Below are positions 1 to 9,236 of a stretch of DNA of 64,000 nucleotides, one piece after another. The translations under genes were made by a program, and so were the position numbers. Below the pieces are notes generated by a model. That model did no database searches. It was not told the origin of the DNA and was given only the letters and a program-made list of their open reading frames with translations. How positions within the stretch are numbered: the stretch's first letter is position 1; each line of letters begins with the position of its first letter. Origin of the DNA: Hymenobacter mellowenesis (lineage in GTDB: Bacteria; Bacteroidota; Bacteroidia; Cytophagales; Hymenobacteraceae). The DNA is taken from contig NZ_JAUQSX010000008.1 in assembly GCF_030581005.1 (NCBI RefSeq), positions 244,494 through 308,493 on the forward strand, read 5' to 3'.

Positions 1-740
1 ACGTGGGCCTTGGCCAAATCCACAACGTGGATGTAGTCGCGGATGCACGAGCCGTCGGGCGTATCGTAGTCGGTACCGTACACCGTCAGCTTCTCGCGGA
101 TACCGGCGGCCGTTTGGGTGATGAAAGGCACCAGGTTGTTGGGCACGCCCAGCGGCAATTCGCCGATTTTAGCCGACTCGTGCGCGCCAATCGGGTTGAA
201 GTAGCGCAGCAGAATGGTGCGAATCTGGTTGTCGGGCGCGCCCGATACATCGTGCACGATGTCTTCGCACATCTGCTTGGTGCGGCCATAGGGCGAGGAA
301 GCCGGCTTGGTGGGCGTGGCCTCGGTCACGGGCAGCGCGTCGGGCACGCCGTACACGGTGCAGGAGGAAGAAAACACCAGGTTTTCCACGCCAGCCTCCT
401 TCATCACCTCCAGCAGCGTGAGCAGCGAGCCCACGTTGTTCTGAAAGTAAGCCAGCGGCTTCGCCACCGATTCGCCCACCGCCTTGTAGGCCGCAAAGTG
501 AATGACGCCCTTGATGTCTTTCTCCGTCTCAAACACCTGGCGCAGGGCCGCCGCGTCGCCGCAGTCGATGCGGTGCAACGGCACGGCCGTGCCCAAAATG
601 GCCTCAATGCCCGCCACGGCCGACTCCTGCGAGTTGCTGAAATTGTCGATGATGACGGGCTGAAAGCCGGCCTGCGCCAGCTCCACCACCGCGTGGGAAC
701 CGATATAGCCGGCGCCGCCGGTCACGAGAATTTTGGTCAT
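1..740 (-). CDS. galE: UDP-glucose 4-epimerase GalE (3' end outside window)
   Basis: Extended SDR that interconverts UDP-glucose and UDP-galactose in the cytoplasm with bound NAD. Reading the minus strand from the ATG at 740-738 gives MTKILVTGGAGYIGSHAVVE, with the Rossmann glycine motif at residues 8-14, catalytic Ser within SSSCTVYG (residues 124-131) and the catalytic Tyr151-x3-Lys155 pair in YGRTK. About 246 codons are present; a full GalE has about 340 residues, so the C-terminal substrate-binding part lies before the window. It follows a UDP-HexNAc dehydrogenase and an acyltransferase on the same strand, so a nucleotide-sugar supply cluster is likely. A 30-bp palindrome sits directly upstream and may separate its expression from theirs. 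Confidence 0.93.
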   Translation of the reverse strand, partial: MTKILVTGGAGYIGSHAVVELAQAGFQPVIIDNFSNSQESAVAGIEAILGTAVPLHRIDCGDAAALRQVFETEKDIKGVIHFAAYKAVGESVAKPLAYFQNNVGSLLTLLEVMKEAGVENLVFSSSCTVYGVPDALPVTEATPTKPASSPYGRTKQMCEDIVHDVSGAPDNQIRTILLRYFNPIGAHESAKIGELPLGVPNNLVPFITQTAAGIREKLTVYGTDYDTPDGSCIRDYIHVVDLAKAH

Positions 741-745
741 TGTTT

Positions 746-833
746 TAGTTGTCAGTTGCTCGTTGTCAGTTGTTAATTCGGCCACCAGCGCCGGCAATAA
801 GCCTGACAACTGACAACGAGCAACTGACAACTA
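746..833. repeat. Intergenic palindrome, 30-bp arms
   Basis: Left arm 746-775 and right arm 804-833 are inverted copies that differ at one position, with a 28-bp spacer. The arms are themselves built of repeated TTGTCAGTTG-like units. It fills the gap between the dehydrogenase stop and the galE start. It could act as a transcription attenuator or terminator, or as a mobile palindromic repeat; there is no clear T-run. Its sequence differs from the GTCATGCTGAGCG palindromes elsewhere in the window. Confidence 0.85.
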
Positions 834-835
834 GT

Positions 836-2131
<1,296 letters not shown>

Positions 2132-2135
2132 GTAG

Positions 2136-2762
2136 TTAGATTTTCGAGGTTCGTTTGTCGGTTTTGGCGAGCGGACGCACCGACTGTTCGTCGGTGCTGA
2201 GCTCGTATTGTTCGCCGCTTTCGGGGCAGGTGGCCCGGCGGTTAGCGTCGAAGGCGAGGCGATGGCCGTAGGCGCTCATCCAACCCTGGGGCCGGGCGGG
2301 CGCGCCGTATACGAGAGCATAGGCCGGCACGTCGTGCGTGACCACGCTGCCCGCGCCCACGAAGGCGTAGCGCCCCAGCCGCGTGCCGCACACAATGGTG
2401 GCGTTGGCCCCGACGGTGACGCCCTGCTCCAGATAAGTGGTTTGGTACTGGCCGGCGCCCTTGCGGGGCACGGCGCTGCGCGGATTCTTCACGTTGGTGA
2501 ACACCACCGAAGGGCCCAGAAACACGTCGTCTTCGCACACCACGCCGCCGTAGAGGCTCACGTTGTTTTGCACCTTCACGTTGCGGCCCAGCACCACGCC
2601 GTCGGCCACGAATACGTTCTGGCCCAAGTTGCAATCTTCGCCAATGTCGGCCCCCGCCGAGACGTGGCAAAAGTGCCACACGCGGCTGCCCCGGCCTATC
2701 TGGCAGCCCTCGTCGAGGACGGCGGTGGGATGGGCGTAGTAATCGGGCGTAGCGTGGGGCAT
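2136..2762 (-). CDS. Left-handed beta-helix sugar N-acyltransferase (WbpD-like)
   Basis: Hexapeptide-repeat acyltransferase, 208 residues from the ATG at 2762 (MPHATPDYYAHPTAVLDEG). Repeating [I/V]G-x4-[I/V] turns (CQIGRGSRV, ADIGEDCNL, VFVADGVVLGRNV, VTVGANATIVCGTRLGRYAFVGAGSVV) show the left-handed parallel beta-helix; the active-site loop region is FTNVKNPRSAVPRK. Relatives such as WbpD/WlbB N-acetylate UDP-3-amino sugars. A longer in-frame ORF reaches 2891 but would run through two promoter-like boxes and the start of the divergent gene, so the 2762 start is preferred. First gene of the dehydrogenase-galE group; acyl donor and sugar are not determinable here. Confidence 0.85.
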   Translation of the reverse strand: MPHATPDYYAHPTAVLDEGCQIGRGSRVWHFCHVSAGADIGEDCNLGQNVFVADGVVLGRNVKVQNNVSLYGGVVCEDDVFLGPSVVFTNVKNPRSAVPRKGAGQYQTTYLEQGVTVGANATIVCGTRLGRYAFVGAGSVVTHDVPAYALVYGAPARPQGWMSAYGHRLAFDANRRATCPESGEQYELSTDEQSVRPLAKTDKRTSKI

Positions 2763-2787
2763 GCGGGCAGGCAAGGGATTGAAGCCG

Positions 2788-2795
2788 CAAAGGTA
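2788..2795 (-). promoter_or_regulatory. Putative -7 box of the acyltransferase promoter
   Basis: The minus strand reads TACCTTTG, a perfect match to the Bacteroidota -7 consensus TAnnTTTG, 25 bp before the ATG at 2762. A convincing -33 TTG at the usual distance is not visible. Confidence 0.5.
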
Positions 2796-2818
2796 AGACG
2801 GGGCGGGGGTTGGGTTCG

Positions 2819-2826
2819 TACTTTTG
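2819..2826 (+). promoter_or_regulatory. Putative -7 box of the Uma2 gene promoter
   Basis: TACTTTTG matches TAnnTTTG exactly, 24 bp before the ATG at 2851. It includes the TTG at 2824 that could be read as an alternative start, which argues for the ATG. It is back to back with the minus-strand box at 2788-2795. Confidence 0.5.
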
Positions 2827-2850
2827 GGTAATTCCCTCACTGAGCACGTT

Positions 2851-3441
2851 ATGGGCCTTCCTGTTCGCCACACTGATAATCCTGATTTCATTTCGCCCGA
2901 AGACTACCTGCGCTTGGAACGCGAGGCAGAATTCAGGCACGAGTACGTTGAAGGCAAAATCATCGCCATGGTTGGCGCCAGCTATTCACACAACCTCATT
3001 TGCATGAATCTGGGCGGTGAAATGCGGAGCCAATTGCGCGGAAAAAACTACTCAGTAGTGGGCAGCGACCAGCGCCTACAAATTATGAGTGGCAGTGCCT
3101 TCGTGTATCCTGACCTGACAGTAGTATGCGCCCCCCCGAAATTCAACGAGGAAAAAAAACCTGATACCTTACTAAATCCCACGCTATTGGTAGAAGTGCT
3201 GTCGCCTACTACCAGTCAGTATGACCGTAGCGACAAATTCATGCTCTACCGACAAGTGCCGAGCCTGCGCCAGTATTTGGTATTAGACTCGCAATCAGCC
3301 TATGCCGAACTGCACACGCAGGATGAGCGGGGCCGCTGGGTACTCACCGAAACCCGCGACCTTGACGCCGTGCTGGACCTGAGCAGCATCGGCTGCCAAG
3401 TACCGCTGGCGGAGGTGTACGCGGGGGTGGAATTGGGCTAA
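2851..3441 (+). CDS. Uma2 (DUF820) family restriction-endonuclease-like protein
   Basis: PD-(D/E)XK-superfamily protein of the Uma2/DUF820 group, a family of unknown cellular role that is expanded in many bacteria. From the ATG at 2851 it has 196 residues. Family landmarks are the EYVEGKI segment near the N terminus, YPDLTVV (catalytic Asp region) and LLVEVLSPTT (the E-x-K-like strand, with Ser/Thr as in the family), followed by YDRSDKFMLYR. It is transcribed divergently from the sugar genes; its stop overlaps the convergent membrane-protein gene by 4 bp. Metal-dependent DNA cleavage is inferred from fold only. Confidence 0.85.
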   Translation: MGLPVRHTDNPDFISPEDYLRLEREAEFRHEYVEGKIIAMVGASYSHNLICMNLGGEMRSQLRGKNYSVVGSDQRLQIMSGSAFVYPDLTVVCAPPKFNEEKKPDTLLNPTLLVEVLSPTTSQYDRSDKFMLYRQVPSLRQYLVLDSQSAYAELHTQDERGRWVLTETRDLDAVLDLSSIGCQVPLAEVYAGVELG

Positions 3442-3821
3442 CGACCAAAGGCAGCGTGCAGGAGGTCGCCTATTAAAGTAGCGTAGGCTGAAAATGCACC
3501 CACAATTGCACAAAGCCACGTCAGCCACAGGCTGCTTGTGATGAGTATGGCGACTACGGATTTTTGCTGCTGCCGGGCTGCCCGATTCAAGGCAATCAGG
3601 TGCAAGGTGATACCGACTACCCAACCAATTACCACCACCCAAACGCTTAACTCAATCGTCTCGCTGATGCCGTGGCCGTAAGCATAGGAAACAACGAGCG
3701 AGTTGACGTACAACAGTCCCCATGCACCGAAGCAGTCGAGCAAACCCAGTGCAAGGACTAGCCCGGCTAAGCGCGGCCAAGCCGGCCACGGTTGCATTCG
3801 TGGATAGGTGGCGGTATTCAT
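3438..3821 (-). CDS. Small polytopic membrane protein, unknown function
   Basis: 127 residues with about three hydrophobic segments (roughly 17-45, 57-78 and 88-112) separated by short polar loops, so an inner-membrane protein. The RQQQK loop between segments 2 and 3 is the most charged part. No family recognised. It converges on, and overlaps by 4 bp, the Uma2 gene stop, and lies 13 bp upstream of the aldehyde dehydrogenase stop, so the same strand carries both genes in series with the ALDH upstream. A real gene is supported by the coherent hydrophobic pattern and the absence of a competing ORF. Confidence 0.6.
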   Translation of the reverse strand: MNTATYPRMQPWPAWPRLAGLVLALGLLDCFGAWGLLYVNSLVVSYAYGHGISETIELSVWVVVIGWVVGITLHLIALNRAARQQQKSVVAILITSSLWLTWLCAIVGAFSAYATLIGDLLHAAFGR

Positions 3822-3834
3822 AGCGACGAAGATA

Positions 3835-5277
3835 TTAGAGCTTCACGCACACGTTCTGCGCCTCGGTGAAAAACCGCAGGGCTTCCAAGCCACCTTCGCG
3901 GCCCACACCGGAGTTTTTCATGCCGCCGAAGGGCGTGCGCAGGTCGCGGTGCAGCCAAGTATTTACCCACACAATGCCGGAGTGCAACTGGTGCGCCACG
4001 CGGTGGGCGCGTTGCAAATCGCGCGTCCAGAGGGTGGCGGAGAGGCCGTAGTCGGTGCTGTTGGCCATCATCAGAGCTTCCTCGTCGGTGTCGAAGGGCG
4101 TGAGGGTGACCACGGGGCCGAAGATTTCCTCCTGGTTGGTGCGGCAGTCGAAAGGCAGGTTTTCAAACACCGTGGGCTCCAGGAAGTAGCCGCTTTCGCA
4201 GCGGCCGGGCACGGTGGCGCGGTGGCCGCCGGCCAGCAGGGTGCCGCCTTCGTCATGGGCCAGTTGAATGTAGTCCAGCACTTTATTCAAATGCGCTTCG
4301 CTCACCAGCGCGCCTTGCTTAGTATCGGCTTCGAGCGGGTCGCCGATTTTTTGCAGCTCCAGCTGCTGGAGAAACTCGGTTTTGAAGGCTTCGTAAATGG
4401 GCCGCTCCACGAAGATGCGGGAGCCGCAGAGGCAAATTTGGCCCTGGTTGGCGAAGCTGCTGCGTACGCTGGTGGCCACGGCGGCGGCCAGGTCGCAGTC
4501 GGCGAAGATGATGTTCGGGTTTTTGCCGCCCAGCTCCAGGCTGAGCTTTTTGAACAGCGGCGCGGCCGTGCGGGCCAGGTGCCGCCCCGTGGCCGTGCCG
4601 CCCGTGAAGCTGATGGCCTTGATGCCCGGATGCTCCACAATGGCCTGCCCGCAGTTCGGCCCGTTGCCGTGGATGATGTTGAGCACGCCGGCCGGCAAGC
4701 CCGCTTCGATGCACAGTTCGCTCAGCAGAAAGGCGGTAGCAGGGGTGATTTCCGAGGGCTTGGCCACCACGCAACAGCCCACGGCCAGCGCGGGCGCAAT
4801 TTTCCAAGTAAAAAGGTAAAGCGGCAGGTTCCAGGGCGAGATGCAGCCCACCACGCCCACCGGGTGGCGCACGGTGTAGTTCACCGCCACGCCTTCCTGC
4901 ACGTGCGCTTCGGTGGCGAAGTGGCCGGCGGCGGTGCCGAAAAAGTGGAAGTTGCTGGCCGCCCTCGGAATGTCCATCACGCGGGCCAGGCTGAGCGGCT
5001 TGCCGTTGTCCTGGCTTTCGGCGCGGGCCAGGCGGTCGAGGTTGGCGTCGATGAGGTCGGCTATTTTCACCAGCAGACGGCCCCGGTCCTCGGCCGGGAG
5101 GGCGCGCCAGGCGGGCAGGGCGGCTTCGGCGGCGGCCACGGCGGCGGCCACGTCTTCGGAGCCGGAGTCGGGAATCTGGCCGTAGACCTGGCCGGTGGCG
5201 GGCTCCACGTTGTCGAGGTAGCGGCCGGCCTGGGGCGGCACCAGCTGGCCGTTGAGGTAATTCTGGATGCGCAGCAT
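3835..5277 (-). CDS. Aldehyde dehydrogenase, 2-aminomuconate-6-semialdehyde dehydrogenase-like
   Basis: NAD(P)-dependent ALDH of 480 residues, the usual length. It shows the cofactor motif FTGGTATGRHL (about 224-234), catalytic Glu248 in LELGGKNPN and catalytic Cys282 in NQGQICLCGSR. The ICLC context and the C-terminal NTWLHRDLRTPFGGMKNSG resemble the ALDH8A1 / 2-hydroxymuconic-semialdehyde group, which oxidises 2-aminomuconate semialdehyde in tryptophan breakdown. That fits the ACMS decarboxylase, 3-hydroxyanthranilate dioxygenase, kynureninase and kynurenine monooxygenase genes further along. It is physically apart from them and has its own -7 box, so it may be expressed separately. Substrate is inferred from family and context. 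Confidence 0.88.
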   Translation of the reverse strand: MLRIQNYLNGQLVPPQAGRYLDNVEPATGQVYGQIPDSGSEDVAAAVAAAEAALPAWRALPAEDRGRLLVKIADLIDANLDRLARAESQDNGKPLSLARVMDIPRAASNFHFFGTAAGHFATEAHVQEGVAVNYTVRHPVGVVGCISPWNLPLYLFTWKIAPALAVGCCVVAKPSEITPATAFLLSELCIEAGLPAGVLNIIHGNGPNCGQAIVEHPGIKAISFTGGTATGRHLARTAAPLFKKLSLELGGKNPNIIFADCDLAAAVATSVRSSFANQGQICLCGSRIFVERPIYEAFKTEFLQQLELQKIGDPLEADTKQGALVSEAHLNKVLDYIQLAHDEGGTLLAGGHRATVPGRCESGYFLEPTVFENLPFDCRTNQEEIFGPVVTLTPFDTDEEALMMANSTDYGLSATLWTRDLQRAHRVAHQLHSGIVWVNTWLHRDLRTPFGGMKNSGVGREGGLEALRFFTEAQNVCVKL

Positions 5278-5297
5278 AAGCGTAGGGAGTGGGTGAA

Positions 5298-5305
5298 CAA
5301 AGCTA
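5298..5305 (-). promoter_or_regulatory. Putative -7 box of the ALDH promoter
   Basis: The minus strand reads TAGCTTTG, a perfect TAnnTTTG, 20 bp before the ATG at 5277. No clear -33 element. Confidence 0.45.
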
Positions 5306-5316
5306 ACGCCCCGCTC

Positions 5317-6267
5317 CTACTTCCCCGGGCCGGCGTACGGCGGCAGGTTGGTATCCGAAATCAGGTACAGTGGGCGCTGGCGCACGTTGGCCGAGAGCCG
5401 GGCGATGTACTCGCCGATGATGCCCACCGAAATGAGCTGCACGCCGCCCAGAAACAGGATGCTCACCATGAGCGACGCCCAGCCCGGCTGGTAGTCGTGG
5501 GTGATGAAGCGCGAATACAGCGTGTACAAGCCCACGAAAAAGGCAATGCCCGACACCGCAAACCCGCTGATGGTGGCAGCCTTGAGCGGCACGTCGGAGA
5601 AGGCGGTGATGCCGTCGAGGGCCAGGCGAATCATCTTGCGGTAGGTGTAGCCGGTTTCCCCGCCGGCCCGCTCGGCGCGGTCGTACTCGATGAAGGTCTG
5701 GCGGTAGCCAATCCAGGAAATCTGACCCCGGATGAACTTGTTCTGCTCCGGCATGAGGCGCAGGCCCTCCACCACTTTGCGCGAAATAATGCGGAAGTCA
5801 CCGGTATCGACCGGGATGGAAATGTGGGTGATGCTGGCCAGCAGGCGATAAAACAGCCGGGCGGTGAGCTTCTTCGCGGCGCTGTCGCCCTGGCGCGAGC
5901 GGCGCTTGGCGTACACCACTTCATAGCCTTCGCGCATCTTGGCCAGCAGCTGCGGGATGAGCTCGGGCGGGTCCTGCAGGTCGGCGTCGATGATGACGAC
6001 GGCATCGCCAGTGGCCCGGTCGAGGCCGGCCGTGACGGCAATCTGGTGGCCGAAGTTGCGGCTCAGGTCGATGTAGCGCACCCGCGTGTCGCGGGCGGCC
6101 AGGTTCAGGAGCAGGGGCAGTGACTGGTCGCGTGAGCCGTCGTTGATGAAAATCAGCTCGAAGCCGCCGGACAAGGCCATCGGTTCGAGCACACTCAACA
6201 AGCGGCGGTGGAGCTCGTCGATATTGCTTTCCTCGTTGTAGATGGGAATGATGACGGACAGTTTCAT
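5317..6267 (-). CDS. GT2 polyprenyl-phosphate sugar synthase (GtrB/DPM1-like)
   Basis: Inverting GT2 enzyme that probably moves a sugar from a nucleotide donor to undecaprenyl phosphate on the cytoplasmic face. 316 residues from the ATG at 6267 (MKLSVIIPIYNEES); an in-frame extension to 6324 adds no conserved sequence. The donor/metal motif is DADLQDPPE (Asp94, Asp96), and RGQISWIGYRQ is typical of the GtrB/ArnC-type acceptor site. Two C-terminal transmembrane helices (about 232-254 and 268-292) anchor it. The lipid-linked sugar would be the donor for the periplasm-facing GT-C enzymes encoded downstream. Sugar identity unknown. Confidence 0.9.
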   Translation of the reverse strand: MKLSVIIPIYNEESNIDELHRRLLSVLEPMALSGGFELIFINDGSRDQSLPLLLNLAARDTRVRYIDLSRNFGHQIAVTAGLDRATGDAVVIIDADLQDPPELIPQLLAKMREGYEVVYAKRRSRQGDSAAKKLTARLFYRLLASITHISIPVDTGDFRIISRKVVEGLRLMPEQNKFIRGQISWIGYRQTFIEYDRAERAGGETGYTYRKMIRLALDGITAFSDVPLKAATISGFAVSGIAFFVGLYTLYSRFITHDYQPGWASLMVSILFLGGVQLISVGIIGEYIARLSANVRQRPLYLISDTNLPPYAGPGK

Positions 6268-6883
6268 GCGGACGGAAGAATAGTTCGGGGCAGAAAAATC
6301 GGGCGTACTTATGGGCCAGCGCAATCAAATTCACGCCCAGCCATCTAGCGTATATCCATGATTATGAAACCATTTGCTCGAATCGAAAGCAGTCCGTTTT
6401 CTGGGCCGGTAATACGAGGCAAGGTGCCGAGTGCCCCGGGTCTTTTCCCCAGCGCTACACACTCCGCCGCATCGCGGCGGGAACAAACGGCCAATGCCTT
6501 TCTTCAAACTGCTGGCATTTGACGCCATCGGTCAGGCTCATGCCCGGCAAAAATACACCATTGCCCCAGAGCGCCCCGGTGCCATTCAATGCCACGGGCG
6601 GCGCACCACCTCCCACAAAGGCCATTGTGTTGATGCCGCTGGCCGGGGCACCGAACAATTGTGAGGTGAGGCCGAACAGTTGTGTCTTCCTTCATTCGGC
6701 CTGCCCCCACGGCCTGGCATCTGCAAGCGCGGGGCCCGCCTGCCAGCTGATGCCGGCCCGCCTATGGCAATGGAATGCGGGGCTACTTTTTCCGGTGCGC
6801 AAGCTTTGAGTTGTGCATAACGACAATGAATTACAGCACAGCCGGCCTACCTTTGCTGCCGAATACTCTCTCGCCATTTTTTT
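6268..6883. other. 616-bp intergenic stretch without a convincing gene
   Basis: Several ORFs of 60-96 codons overlap here on both strands, but none has a recognisable domain, signal peptide or clear advantage over the others. A short inverted repeat (6669-6676 / 6695-6702) and the -7 box at 6848-6855 are the only sites seen. It may hold a decayed gene: the minus-strand reading at 6455-6658 (AGINTMAFVGGGAPP-like composition) looks faintly protein-like but cannot be assigned. Confidence 0.5.
6848..6855 (+). promoter_or_regulatory. Putative -7 box of the lipoprotein gene promoter
   Basis: TACCTTTG, a perfect TAnnTTTG, 28 bp before the ATG at 6884. A TTG at 6811 is too far upstream to be the usual -33 partner. 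Confidence 0.45.
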
Positions 6884-7408
6884 ATGAAAAAGTTTACCCT
6901 ATTGTTCGGCTTGACTCTGCTGGCCGCCTGCTCATCAGAAGATAAAGCTGTAGATGACAAAATCATTACGAAGAATGATTTTGAAGCCCTGGCCGGTTGG
7001 AACACCGACCCGGCGGCGCTGTTCCGCGGCAAAGCCCACTCCGGTCGCTATGCCTTGAAGGTGGACAAGGACCATGAATTCAGCACGACTTTTGAAATGG
7101 CGCTGGGCTACATCTCGCCCACGCGCGTTAAAGCCATCCACTTGGAGGCTTGGGTGTTGCTGCCCAGCGATAAAGCAACCGGCGTATTGGGTGTGCAGGT
7201 AATTGAGCCCGAAACGGGCAAGGAAGTATTCGGAGGCGGCATTCGCGTGGCCGAAGTAGTGAAAGCGCGCGGCAAATGGGAGAAAGTGGAAGCCGATTAC
7301 ACGCTGCCGGAAAACACCACGCCGACGCAGCGCCTGCGCCTGTCGCTGTGGCGCGCTAATGCCAGCGACCAAGTGGTGATTGACGACGTGACGCTGAGCG
7401 TTAAGTAA
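6884..7408 (+). CDS. Lipoprotein with jelly-roll, CBM-like domain (paralogue 1)
   Basis: 174 residues with a lipoprotein signal peptide ending in LTLLAAC (lipidated Cys16), then one domain of about 150 residues. The domain starts with TKNDFEALAGW, has AHSGRYALKVD and a beta-rich middle with AWVLLPS, and closes with VIDDVTLSVK, the layout of carbohydrate-binding jelly-roll domains (CBM4/9-like). Two tandem paralogues lie at 11931 and 12454 with the same landmarks. Glycan binding is inferred from fold; aromatic residues (Trp40, Trp136, Trp161 region) could provide the site. It is followed by a GT-C-like membrane gene after a terminator-like hairpin. Likely cell-envelope located. Confidence 0.8.
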   Translation: MKKFTLLFGLTLLAACSSEDKAVDDKIITKNDFEALAGWNTDPAALFRGKAHSGRYALKVDKDHEFSTTFEMALGYISPTRVKAIHLEAWVLLPSDKATGVLGVQVIEPETGKEVFGGGIRVAEVVKARGKWEKVEADYTLPENTTPTQRLRLSLWRANASDQVVIDDVTLSVK

Positions 7409-7421
7409 GCCCGCCCGTTGT

Positions 7422-7472
7422 CCGCCCACAGCACCAGCCAGCTCCCGTGGGGCTCGCTAGTGCTGTGGGCGG
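7422..7472 (+). terminator. Rho-independent terminator after lipoprotein 1
   Basis: A 13-bp perfect GC-rich stem (7422-7434 with 7460-7472) is followed by CTTTTATG. It lies 14 bp after the stop codon. Confidence 0.7.
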
Positions 7473-7659
7473 CTTTTATGAAGCGAGTCTTCTACTGGTA
7501 GGCGGTGGTGGGCCCGCCGCAGGCCGCAGGGCCGAGCGGGCCGTGGGCGCCGCGCCGCAGTAGAGCGGGCCGTTTTTCTGCCAGCAAGCCGGGCCCCTTT
7601 CGCTTTGCCCTGCTCCCGGCTCCGCACGCGCGGCAATCTGCTTATTTCATTTAGCCCCC

Positions 7660-9120
7660 ATGTTTAAGTCTGTTCCAAAAAGTATTTGGTTTGGCCTGTT
7701 GCTCGCGTTTATCGCCCTCGACACCGCCTACACCTTCTGGCAAAACCACCAATTGCCCTTGGATGGCGACTTGGTCACCATTGTGTTGCCGGAGGAGAAG
7801 TGCGTACCCATCATGAACGACCCCTTCGGCTGGTCGGTGATTACCCAAGACGCGCATTACAGCGGCACCAACCGCTTTTTCGCGCACGCGGCCATGACCG
7901 TTTACTGGAAGACCATGCCGTTCGTGCTGCAGCTGTTCACCAATCCCGTCAACAGCCTGTACGTGGCCAGTGCCTTGTTCAACACCGGGGTGCAGGTGGG
8001 CTTCATGCTGTTGCTGGCGGCCTACATCCGGCTGAGCATCGGGGCCCAACGGAGCCGCTGGGCGTATTGGGTGGCGGCGGCGCTGCTGGTGCCTTTGTTC
8101 CAAACGGACGGTTTCAACTACCAGATAGGGCTTACCAATTCGGCCATCACGTACACCTTTTTCTACGGCTTCCCCATGATGATGCTCCTGGGGCTGGTCT
8201 GGCCCTTCTACAAAGCAGCCTACCTGCAGCAGCCGTTTCGGGTGCCGGCGTGGCGGGCCGTGCTGCTGGTGCTGCTGATGGTGGTACTGGCCTTCAACGG
8301 GCCCATTGCGATGGCCACGGTGTCGGTGCTGCTGCTGGGCGTGGGCATTTATTGGCTGGTGCGGCAGGTGCGGATGAAGCCCACCGCCGATGCGCCGCGC
8401 ACGCTGGCCACCGGCTGGCTATCGAACCAGGCCCTTGGGCTGCTATTTATCATGGGCCTGCTCGACCTGTATTCGCTGTACATTGGCCGCAACGAGGCCG
8501 AGAGCACGCACATCTACACCTTGTGGCAGCTCTACAAAATGCTGCCCGGAGGCATCATCTTCGAAGGCTTTGGCCAGTGGGGGTTGCCCGTGTTTGTGCT
8601 GATGGTGGTGGTGAATACCTGGCTGGTTCGCTGGCTGCTGCCCCCTTCCCCCGAACGCGACCGGGTGCTTTTCATCATGCGGGCGGTGGGGTTGTTTTGC
8701 GTGGTGTTTGTGGCGCTGATACCCTTCGGCGGCTTCCGCAACTACCGCCCCAACCTGATTCGGGGCGATATCACCACGCCGGTCACCATCGCGCTTTTGC
8801 TCGGCTTCGGGGTATCGGCCTACTACCTGCTTTTGCATTTGCGCAGCCGGGTCCGGACGGGTTATTTGGCGGTATTGCTCGTGGCGGCGGTCTATTACAT
8901 GCACGCGGACGCCGTGCTGCAAATGCCCAACAACAACGAGTGTGAGCGGTATGCGCTGGAGCAGATAGCCGATTCGCCCGATGAAATCGTGCATCTCTAC
9001 GTTTCCTGCAACATCCTGAGCTGGGGCCTGACATACGACTACAAAATGTCGGAGATGAATGCGACCATGCTACAATATTGGAACGTAACGGACCGGAAGA
9101 AACTATACTTCCAGCAATAA
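7660..9120 (+). CDS. Polytopic membrane protein, GT-C-like
   Basis: 486 residues, about 11 hydrophobic helices spread over the chain and a soluble C-terminal tail of about 70 residues containing two Cys (NNNECERY, LYVSCNIL). The first helix is followed by an external loop with LPLDGDLVTIVLPEEK; acidic residues (Asp35, Asp37) there are where GT-C glycosyltransferases keep their catalytic acid. No named family recognised. It belongs to a set of eight large membrane proteins in 20 kb that share this loop arrangement. Flanked by hairpins on both sides, it appears to be transcribed alone. Confidence 0.75.
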   Translation: MFKSVPKSIWFGLLLAFIALDTAYTFWQNHQLPLDGDLVTIVLPEEKCVPIMNDPFGWSVITQDAHYSGTNRFFAHAAMTVYWKTMPFVLQLFTNPVNSLYVASALFNTGVQVGFMLLLAAYIRLSIGAQRSRWAYWVAAALLVPLFQTDGFNYQIGLTNSAITYTFFYGFPMMMLLGLVWPFYKAAYLQQPFRVPAWRAVLLVLLMVVLAFNGPIAMATVSVLLLGVGIYWLVRQVRMKPTADAPRTLATGWLSNQALGLLFIMGLLDLYSLYIGRNEAESTHIYTLWQLYKMLPGGIIFEGFGQWGLPVFVLMVVVNTWLVRWLLPPSPERDRVLFIMRAVGLFCVVFVALIPFGGFRNYRPNLIRGDITTPVTIALLLGFGVSAYYLLLHLRSRVRTGYLAVLLVAAVYYMHADAVLQMPNNNECERYALEQIADSPDEIVHLYVSCNILSWGLTYDYKMSEMNATMLQYWNVTDRKKLYFQQ

Positions 9121-9131
9121 TTATCTGCCAT

Positions 9132-9209
9132 AAACGAAAGCCCTCCCGGGGTTCATTCAGCTGCTGCTTATTGCAATAGCTGGATGAATTCCCGGGAGGG
9201 CTTTCGTTT
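9132..9209. terminator. Bidirectional terminator between convergent GT-C-like genes
   Basis: Arms 9132-9150 and 9191-9209 are a perfect 19-bp inverted repeat beginning AAACGAAAGCCCTCCCGGG, continued by an imperfect inner stem (TTCATTCAGCTG-like). A-run at the left and T-run at the right suit termination in both directions; it sits between two convergent stop codons. Confidence 0.88.
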
Positions 9210-9236
9210 TTACTACTGTTCCCAACCGCTCACCGC

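Noticed and set aside
2824..2850. TTG start of the Uma2 gene at 2824
   Set aside because: It falls within the putative -7 box TACTTTTG; the ATG at 2851 is preferred.
3808..6123. 771-codon plus-strand ORF opposite the ALDH and GT2 genes
   Set aside because: Shadow of GC-rich codon use; the minus-strand proteins have clear catalytic motifs, and the plus reading has none.
6431..6809. Overlapping 60-96-codon ORFs as genes in the 6.3-6.9 kb gap
   Set aside because: No domain or signal peptide and mutual overlap on both strands; left as possible decayed sequence.
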